In this document: positions 1 to 5,307 of the stretch, in pieces
How positions within the stretch are numbered: the stretch's first letter is position 1
How the letters are laid out: the number at the start of each line of letters is the position of its first letter
Assembly (NCBI GenBank): GCA_047975005.1
Contig: JBKECW010000070.1
Span: forward strand, 1-5,307
Length of the DNA: 5,307 nt
Direction: 5' to 3'
Origin: JBKEAJ01 sp047975005
Lineage (GTDB): Bacteria > Bacteroidota > Bacteroidia > Bacteroidales > Prolixibacteraceae
Notes under the pieces: model-generated
The model's database searches: none
The model's input: only the letters and a program-made list of their open reading frames with translations
Told to the model about the DNA's origin: nothing
Translations under genes and position numbers: made by a program

Positions 1-148
1 CGCAGGCACGTTCGCGACTTATCTCCTCTCGCATATAAATTCAATTATCAGTGAAGAAGATATTTGTGAGATGTGTCATTTACACTCTGTATCTCAACTG
101 ATTTATTGATATATTTAAGTCTTCATCAGAAATTGATTCGCTTAGTTA
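1..148 (-). other. Decayed SusD C-terminal segment with TAA, TAA and TGA in frame
   Basis: Reading the minus strand in the SusD frame past the first stop gives, in pieces: LSESISDEDLNISINQLRYR, V, stop, MTHLTNIFFTDN, stop, IYMREEISRERAC. From memory, this matches the usual SusD pattern in which SISDxDLxxxINxLRxRV is followed by MPHLTNxF, then a Gly, then MREEIRRER. The stops are at 146-148, 80-82 and 41-43. No insertion or deletion is needed to keep the alignment, so the lesions are substitutions. The first stop sits where relatives typically have Glu (YAEATYE) and the third where they typically have Gly. The gene continues beyond base 1. Confidence 0.8.
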
Positions 149-1342
149 ATAAGTTGCTTCGGCATAGATTAGTAGAGTCTCGGCATAACGTATAAACATC
201 CAGTCTATATACGAGCGTTGATTTACCCAATCGGCAGGATACGCATACTTCTTAAACAAAACTCCCGATAGAGATGAGTAGATAGTCGGAACCCATGGTG
301 CATTTTCCCCCTTAAGATCATCACCTCTTTTGAGAATGACAGAAGTTAGACGAGGATCCCGATTCTCAAATTCCGATGAGTACTCGGTAAATCCTTGAAA
401 TAACGGAGATTTGTCAATTGGTAAGCCATCGGTGCATAAGTAAGAATCCATTAGCTTGCGTGTTGCGCATGCTCCTCCTTGTTCCAGATTACGGTTATTA
501 AAAGATGCTATTTGGTTAGCTTCGCTAATACCATATTCATGAGCTAATATGGTCTCATCACTGCCTTCTCCGTCATATAGAAATAGGCTGGTGTAATTAT
601 CATAACCATTCCCCTTTGCTGCATATAACGAATATTCCTGACTGTCCATCACTTTTTTTGCAGCATCTCTGGCTATTGTGAGAAGTTCCTGCTCATACCC
701 ATAGCCATGAAACTTAGATCTCGTTCCCTCATACAGCGCAATGCGAGCTTTCAAGGCGTTTGCAGCACCTTTTGTAAGTCGCCCTTTAGTTACCGATGCC
801 TTGCTAGGCAGCTTATCCGCAGCAAAATCCAAATCAGCAAGTGCTTTATCTATCACAACCTTTCTGTCATCACGGGGTGCGAACAGTTCTTCACTGGTTA
901 TATCCAAAGTTTTAAGTATAAGAGGGACGTCTCCATATGCCTTCACCAATGTATAATACTGAAGCGCACGAAAGAAACGAGCTTCTGCCTCTAAGCTAGC
1001 CTTAGTTCCCAAATCCACTGTTTCAAGTTTCTCAATGATGTTATTAGCAGCACGTATAACCTCATAAGAATCACCCCAAGGACCAAAGCCGGAGGTGGGT
1101 TGATAAGTTCCGTCACTTATGTTGTTTGTTGCATTTCCTACTTGGATGTCGCTTTGGTTATCATCGTTATATCTATTCCACCCGGGGACAGAGCGGTATA
1201 AAGAATTCAAAGCCTGTATAAAGTCTCCTTCTGTTTGCCAATACTGATTATCCGACAAATCCGATTCCGGGAAGCGATCCAAGTCGCAAGAGAAAAGGGT
1301 AGCGATAATCATAGACAATATTATATAATTAAATTTCTTCAT
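1..1342 (-). pseudogene. SusD-like surface glycan-binding lipoprotein, C-terminal part interrupted by three in-frame stops, incomplete at left edge
   Basis: SusD/RagB-family proteins are outer-membrane lipoproteins that close over the SusC transporter and bind glycan at the cell surface. The open part (146-1342) encodes 398 residues. It starts with a type II signal peptide: lysines at 2-3, a hydrophobic stretch, and lipobox LFSC with Cys19 as the lipidated residue. The family helical core is clear around residues 117-142 (LEAEARFFRALQYYTLVKAYGDVPLI region), and the SusD C-terminal domain begins with RDPRLTSVI (328-336) and IRYAETLLIYAEATY (384-398). Translation then meets TAA at 146-148, although relatives usually run to 500 or more residues. 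The same frame keeps encoding SusD-like sequence to position 1, with further stops at 80-82 (TAA) and 41-43 (TGA). The start at 1342 is 31 bases after the SusC stop, so the two were probably cotranscribed. Family assignment is very secure. Whether the stops are true mutations or sequence errors cannot be decided here. Confidence 0.9.
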
Positions 1343-1373
1343 GGTTTCAATCTATTAAATTATGAATATATTC

Positions 1374-4300
1374 TTAGAATGTTACATTAAGTCCGAAAGC
1401 ATATCCTCTGGTGAAAGGGTAGCGGAAACCGCTTCCTTGCTTCATCTCCGGGTCATAAATATCAAGAGTCTTTGTTCTTTCCCACAAATCTTCTCCTGTG
1501 AAGTACACGCGAACCTTATTTATCCCTGCTTTCATTGTAATATCTCTAGGGATAGTATAACCCAGTGTTATCATTTTCAGTCTTATGTATGCTCCGTCTT
1601 GCACCCAATGGTCACTGACTCTATAGTTATGACTTCCTCCTTCGTACAAGCGAGGGAAGTAAGCATCCGTATTATCAGGAGTCCAATAATCGCGGTGGAT
1701 AGTATAAGGATTAACCCAGCTATACATAAAAGGCATTAAATCCATTGTTTCTGCATAAAAATTACGCTTGCCGACTCCTTGGAAGAATACTGAAAAATCA
1801 AAGCCTTTATAATCGGCATTCAGAGTTATACCATAATTATAACGAGGGTTGGTGTCGCCAAGATTAACTAGGTCTCCATGGTTATCCAGTGTTTGACGAC
1901 CAGCATCAATCTTTCCATCATCATTAAGGTCTAAATATTTGATATCGCCAACTCCGGTTCTGTTGTCTTGGAATACATTATAGCTGTCGAACTCTTCCTG
2001 AGTATCAAAGAACCCATCTGTCTTATATCCCCATATAGTATTTAGAGGCATTCCTTCTATGAGTTTCTTAACTCCCTCTTGCACCACATTCTGTCCGTAA
2101 TACTTTGTCAATTCATTTTGTGCATCTCCTACATTTACGGTCACAGAGTAGCCAAAGTCTCTGATTTTATGCTTCCATGACACGGACATTTCCCATCCCC
2201 ATGTTTTCAATTCTCCGGCATTGAATGCCGGAACAGAAACTCCGATAACCGATGGGTAAGTTACATTAACCAACATGTCCTTGTTATACTTCACAAAATA
2301 GTCTCCCGTAAAATTCAACTTGCCTTCAAAGAATCCCAAATCAACACCAAAGTTTGTCGACTCTATAGTTTCCCATGATTTTTCTGCTGATGCTAGGCTA
2401 CCTTGGTTAATATACTGAGTTTGTTCTTCTCCCAACACTAGGTTTTTATTACTACTGAGCATTGCGATATAATCATAGTTGCCCAATACATCTCCATTTC
2501 CTAGACGACCCCAAGAAGCTCTAATTTTAGTTTCACTGATAAATGGGACGTTAAACCAATTTTCCTGAGACAGACGTCATGCAAACGAAAATGAGGGGAA
2601 TAATTTATACCGAGCCTCCGGAGCAAGTTTTGAACTCCCGTCATATCTAAGGTTTGCCTCAAATAGGTAGCGTTCATCAAAATTGTAGTTTAGACGTCCG
2701 AAAACTGCCTGAAATGCATTGGCTCTAATATCATCAGATGCTTTATATGTACCCACATCAGCCCAATCAAAACTAGGGAGATTGCTATTTATCAAATTAT
2801 TTGCCGTGGCATTCCAACTCACATAGCGATAGTCTTCAAAAGAGTATCCGGCAAGTACGTGGAAATTATGTTTATTGAAAGACTTATCGTAGTCAATTAA
2901 GAACTGGAAGTCTTTTTTCAAAACTTCTGTGCTAGATCTGTAAACCTGATCTGCACGAGAAATATCCTGACCTATAACTGTTGTACCATCGGCTCCGATA
3001 ATAGGAGCTTTACGCAAGTAGCTGAAAACCCCGTTATTGTCGCTACGCAAACTTCCTATCAATGAGAACTTCAAGCCCTTAACAAAGTTCTGAAAATATG
3101 CTCTCCCATTGATTTGATACCTATCTTTTGTAGTCTCGGCAGTCCCCGCTTCCAATCGTGCTGCCAAACCGGTCAGATTACCTATCGGAGTATAAATAGG
3201 ATATATTCCTCTCATACTATATATTCTGTATATGTGAGAATAGCTCCCCTCTACACTACCATCCGATGGTTGCTCATAATAATTACGATAAAAAGAAGCA
3301 TCGGTTTCCACTCTGACATATTTATTGATTTCTGATGCTAAGGACATACGCATGGAAAGGCGGTCATTATCATCGTCTCCGTAAGTCAGCAATCCTTGTT
3401 TTTGGAAATAAGTGGTTGATAAACGATAGGTTAATTTTTCGCTACCTCCTGCAATTGAAATGTTGTGATTTTGTTGCGGTATGGAGCTCTCCAATGCCAA
3501 ATCAACATAATTATTATTCCCAAACCACTGCCATGCATTAGTGTTACTAGGGTCTGTTTCGTACCATATATTTGGGTCATTAATCTTATCGATGGTCTCT
3601 TGACTCCAGCTTGCTGAAAGCCCTGCATTAGTTCTGGCTTCATTCTGCATTACCGCAAGTTCGCCCATAGGCATCGGAGTCGGCATACGTGCAGGTCTGT
3701 TTATTGTAAAAAGTCCGCTGTATGATACCGTCACTTTTCCTTCTTTTCCTTTCTTAGTAGTAACAAGTATTACACCTCCTGCCGAACGAGAACCATATAT
3801 GGCTGCCGCAGCAGCATCTTTCAGTATGGAAATAGATTCTATATCCTCGGGCTGTACCATATCTAGACTACCCTCTACTCCATCTATTAATACCAGAACA
3901 GGATTATTGTTTATAGAAGTAGCTCCCCTAATCTGAATGTTATATCCTTCCTGTCCCGGCACTCCACTAGAACGAGTAATTACTGCTCCGGGAACCGTTC
4001 CCTGCATAGCCGCAATTGTGTTTCCTGTTGACCGATTTTCCAGTTCTTCGGCTTTTACTGTGCCTACCGCTCCGGTAAGGTTAACTTTCTTCTGCGTTCC
4101 ATATCCTACCACTACTACTTCTTCAAGACCTTGTACGTCGTCTTTTAATGCGATATCAATAGTGTTTTTTCCACTTACTGATATTTCTTGTGGCAGCATT
4201 CCCATAAAAGAGACTTGTAAGATGGCATCTTCAGATACACTGACGGAAAACTTTCCGTCGACATCCGTAAGGGTGCCTTTTGTTGTACCCTTTTGAACTA

Positions 4301-4427
4301 CTGTGGCACCCGGGATGCCGAGTCCACTTTCATCAGTAACCTTCCCTGTTACTGTTTTTTGTGCATAGACACTGCTCGCAAGCAGAGTTAAGCACATTAC
4401 TAGTAAAATAAAAGTAAATTTTCTCAT
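1374..4427 (-). pseudogene. SusC-like TonB-dependent outer-membrane transporter, interrupted by one in-frame TGA
   Basis: SusC/RagA-family proteins import oligosaccharides through a TonB-energised 22-strand outer-membrane barrel. The N-terminus has a Sec signal peptide (1-22, ending VYA before Gln23), then a carboxypeptidase-regulatory-like domain (about 26-95, with VTGKVTDESGLGIPGATV and TDVDGKFSVSV). A TonB-box-like stretch LEEVVVVGYGTQKK (101-114) follows, then the plug domain (about 115-226, with IQIRGATSINNNPVLVLIDG and AIYGSRSAGGVILVTTKKG), and then the barrel. The gene has 1018 codons including the end stop, a normal family length, and it finishes with the aromatic C-terminus FGLNVTF. 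TGA at 2577-2579 (codon 617) interrupts it where FA-Trp-RLSQENW is expected. The frame stays open afterwards to TAA at 1374-1376, with RASWGRLGN and DWWTPDNTDAYFPRL-type motifs (RDYWTPDNTDAYFPRL here) preserved. There is no STN domain, so ECF-sigma/anti-sigma signalling through this protein is unlikely. Product split at the TGA: 616 residues upstream and 400 codons downstream, the latter open from Met at 2486. Confidence 0.93.
2577..2579 (-). other. In-frame TGA stop within the SusC-like gene
   Basis: The codons around it read PSFSFA, TGA, RLSQENWFNVPF. SusC relatives have tryptophan in the motif FPSFSxxWRLS, so a single TGG to TGA change explains the stop. No shift of frame occurs on either side. 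The 30 codons between the TGA and the next Met (2486) are recognisable SusC sequence, including KIRASWGRLGN. Confidence 0.85.
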
Positions 4428-4475
4428 AAAACTACTGTTTAGAAATTAATATTAAAGTGTTGTTGTATATAGCGC

Positions 4476-4513
4476 CAGATGCATGGATATTTCGTTTCCA
4501 TGGATACCATCTG
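4476..4513 (-). repeat. Nested inverted repeat, possible leader hairpin upstream of SusC
   Basis: CAGATG (4476-4481) pairs with CATCTG (4508-4513), and inside it ATGGA (4483-4487) pairs with TCCAT (4497-4501). This gives a two-part stem with an internal bulge and a nine-base loop. As RNA on the minus strand it would fold 50-85 bases before the SusC start. It is not followed by a T-run close enough to be a clear terminator. Confidence 0.4.
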
Positions 4514-4530
4514 ACAGAGAGGTGTCTGTC
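4513..4530 (-). repeat. Six-base-pair inverted repeat adjoining the first hairpin
   Basis: GACAGA (4513-4518) is the exact reverse complement of TCTGTC (4525-4530), with a six-base loop GAGGTG. It shares base 4513 with the neighbouring stem, so the two could be alternative or stacked structures in a SusC leader RNA. Confidence 0.35.
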
Positions 4531-4626
4531 TTTGAGTGTATTTAAGAAATATCTTAGCGAAAGAGAGCGTAAGAAAAAATCGTGATGAGGTTCCGCAGGC
4601 TTGTGGAAGAAATTTATATTTTGTGT

Positions 4627-4635
4627 GGGGGGGGG
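4627..4635. repeat. Homopolymer run of nine G (nine C on the SusC sense strand)
   Basis: Nine consecutive G follow a short TGTGT stretch in otherwise AT-rich intergenic DNA. The run lies 200-208 bases upstream of the SusC start. Tracts of this length are prone to slippage during replication and also to sequencing error. Confidence 0.9.
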
Positions 4636-4855
4636 TGATAGTCTTACTTACAGGAGGTTGCGACGTGAAGACGCTGATGAAAAACTTAGTGTTGTAGAAC
4701 TGTAAAGTAATCATACGGATAATGTTAAGAGCAAAATGCACTTGCAGTATGTACACCTCTTTTATAATGCTCTTTAATCCCATCGCTTATTAAGATTATA
4801 ATTAAGGGCGCAATTTAGTAAATATATTTTGAATATCCTAATGAAAATGACACTA

Positions 4856-4887
4856 TTTATTAATTTTAAATTGATTTGGTATGTTTG
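4856..4887 (+). promoter_or_regulatory. Second, upstream plus-strand promoter candidate
   Basis: TATGTTTG at 4880-4887 is another exact match to TAnnTTTG, with TTTA at 4856-4859 as a one-mismatch -33 box and again a 20-base spacer. It would give a leader of roughly 145 bases for the sulfatase, or a short untranslated transcript. Such 8-base matches with four free positions occur by chance in AT-rich DNA, so support is limited. Confidence 0.25.
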
Positions 4888-4930
4888 TCTCTGAATTGGT
4901 GCTTAAAGTCCTTGCATAAGGTATATATAA

Positions 4931-4980
4931 AATATTGACATTAACTCTTGAATAAGTCGATTAGTCTTAGTATCAATATT
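4931..4980. repeat. Spaced 8-base inverted repeat upstream of the sulfatase promoter
   Basis: AATATTGA (4931-4938) and TCAATATT (4973-4980) are perfect reverse complements 34 bases apart. They bracket the weak -33 box at 4967-4970 and end directly before the -7 boxes. A regulator binding site is possible, but AT-rich repeats of this size also arise by chance. Confidence 0.25.
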
Positions 4981-4998
4981 CAAAATTATATATCTTTG
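4967..4998 (+). promoter_or_regulatory. Candidate Bacteroides-type promoter for the sulfatase
   Basis: TATCTTTG at 4991-4998 matches the Bacteroides -7 consensus TAnnTTTG exactly. TTAG at 4967-4970 is a one-mismatch version of the -33 TTTG, with a 20-base spacer. Transcription would begin near 5004-5006, giving a leader of about 35 bases before the ATG at 5041. The position and spacing are good, but the -33 box is weak. Confidence 0.55.
4981..4988 (-). promoter_or_regulatory. Minus-strand -7-like box facing the SusC gene
   Basis: The minus strand reads TAATTTTG here, an exact match to TAnnTTTG, abutting the plus-strand -7 box at 4991-4998. No TTTG-like -33 box is visible at the proper distance (around 5009-5012). 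If used, it would give the SusC mRNA a leader of about 550 bases. No better minus-strand match to the consensus was found between 4428 and 5040. Confidence 0.2.
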
Positions 4999-5040
4999 TT
5001 GGCTACTAGGAGATTAAGATAATATTAAATACAAGATAAA

Positions 5041-5307
5041 ATGAGGACAATACAACTATTACTATGCATTCCCTTGCTGACTTTGGTGTTTGCCTGTCAG
5101 AGTTCAGATCAAGAAACGAAAGCACCGAACATTGTGATTATCCTTGCGGATGATTTGGGATACGGAGATATTTCAATTTTTAATGAGAAGGGAAAAATTA
5201 CTACTCCATATGTAGACAAGCTGGCTAAAGAGGGAGTGATGTTTACTGATGCGCATACAAGTTCATCTCTTTGTACGCCAACACGTTATAGTATTGTTAC
5301 TGGGCGA
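5041..5307 (+). CDS. Sulfatase (formylglycine-dependent, S1-type), lipoprotein, N-terminal 89 residues only
   Basis: Type I sulfatases hydrolyse sulfate esters using a formylglycine made from a cysteine. Residues 1-19 form a lipoprotein signal peptide (MRTIQLLL start, lipobox-like LVFAC, Cys19), so the enzyme is probably anchored in a membrane. The metal-binding strand NIVIILADDLGYGD (30-43) carries Asp37 and Asp38. The sulfatase signature C-T-P-T-R lies at 78-82, followed by YSIVTGR. Cys78 fits the Cys-type signature C-x-P-x-R, which in anaerobes is matured by the radical-SAM anSME enzyme. ATG at 5041 is preferred because it places the signal peptide and lipobox exactly at the N-terminus. 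There is no clear Shine-Dalgarno sequence, only the A-rich leader usual in Bacteroides. The gene is divergent from the SusC/SusD pair and points to a sulfated glycan as the locus substrate. The subfamily, regiospecificity and exact sugar cannot be assigned from this fragment. It is cut by the window edge, not visibly broken. Confidence 0.95.
   Translation, partial: MRTIQLLLCIPLLTLVFACQSSDQETKAPNIVIILADDLGYGDISIFNEKGKITTPYVDKLAKEGVMFTDAHTSSSLCTPTRYSIVTGR

Larger units (their letters stand above)
4428..4980 (-). other. Long non-coding region upstream of SusC, possible 5' leader
   Basis: This gap of over 550 bases holds no convincing gene. A 114-codon open frame on the minus strand (4439-4783) has no recognisable domain, repeated Ile/Phe/Gln-rich low-information sequence, and lies entirely where a SusC leader would be. 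The region contains nested inverted repeats (4476-4530), a run of nine G (4627-4635) and a spaced inverted repeat (4931-4980). Known PULs often control SusC through leader RNA or antisense small RNAs, which makes a regulatory role plausible but unproven. Confidence 0.4.

Noticed and set aside
1362..1739. 125-codon open frame on the plus strand
   Set aside because: It is antisense to the conserved SusC C-terminus and has no recognisable product.
1374..2486. Separate gene starting at the Met at 2486
   Set aside because: The frame is continuous with SusC upstream of this Met back to the TGA, and the intervening 30 codons are SusC sequence. It is the downstream half of the broken gene.
2577..2579. 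Alternative genetic code with TGA as Trp
   Set aside because: TGG encodes Trp throughout, the TGA in SusD aligns with Gly, and TAA stops in SusD would remain unexplained.
3937..4296. 119-codon open frame on the plus strand
   Set aside because: It lies wholly antisense to the SusC plug and N-terminal domain, whose protein sequence is strongly conserved, so it is a shadow frame.
4439..4783. 114-codon open frame on the minus strand between SusC and the sulfatase
   Set aside because: No recognisable domain or signal, low-information composition, spans the G9/C9 run and the inverted repeats, and sits where a SusC leader is expected.
4935..4940. TTGACA resembling a sigma-70 -35 box
   Set aside because: No TATAAT-like box follows at 16-18 bases, and Bacteroidota primary promoters use different elements.
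4789..5020. Direct repeat ATTAAGAT at 4789-4796 and 5013-5020
   Set aside because: Only eight AT-rich bases, no mobile element between the copies, and easily expected by chance.

Overview
The window looks like part of a polysaccharide utilization locus (PUL) from a gut-type Bacteroidota, most likely Bacteroides or a close relative. The evidence is a SusC-like/SusD-like pair in tandem, a lipoprotein sulfatase transcribed divergently from them, AT-rich intergenic DNA, starts without a clear Shine-Dalgarno sequence, and candidate Bacteroides-type promoters (-7 TAnnTTTG with a degenerate -33 box). The exact species cannot be read from the sequence.

Layout. On the minus strand, a SusC-like TonB-dependent outer-membrane transporter (4427 down to 1374) is followed after 31 bases by a SusD-like surface glycan-binding lipoprotein (1342 down past the left edge). 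On the plus strand, a sulfatase starts at 5041 and runs off the right edge, with only its first 89 codons present. A 613-base intergenic region (4428-5040) separates the two divergent units. It holds plus-strand promoter candidates, a run of nine G, nested inverted repeats in what would be the SusC leader, and a near-palindrome of two back-to-back -7-like boxes.

How the genes work together. In such loci SusC and SusD form a lidded outer-membrane complex that captures and imports oligosaccharides, while secreted or surface enzymes trim the glycan. A sulfatase next to the pair suggests a sulfated substrate such as host mucin O-glycans, glycosaminoglycans or an algal sulfated polysaccharide. Nothing here says which.

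The notable feature is that both transport genes appear broken by in-frame stop codons without any frameshift. SusC has a single TGA (2577-2579) where the family has tryptophan, and the reading frame continues cleanly for 400 more codons to a canonical C-terminus. SusD has three in-frame stops (146-148, 80-82, 41-43) inside a still recognisable C-terminal SusD domain. The sulfatase is intact as far as it is visible. The simplest readings are recent pseudogenization of the uptake system or errors in the sequence. Stop-codon reassignment fits poorly, because SusC itself ends correctly on TAA and Trp is normally encoded by TGG.
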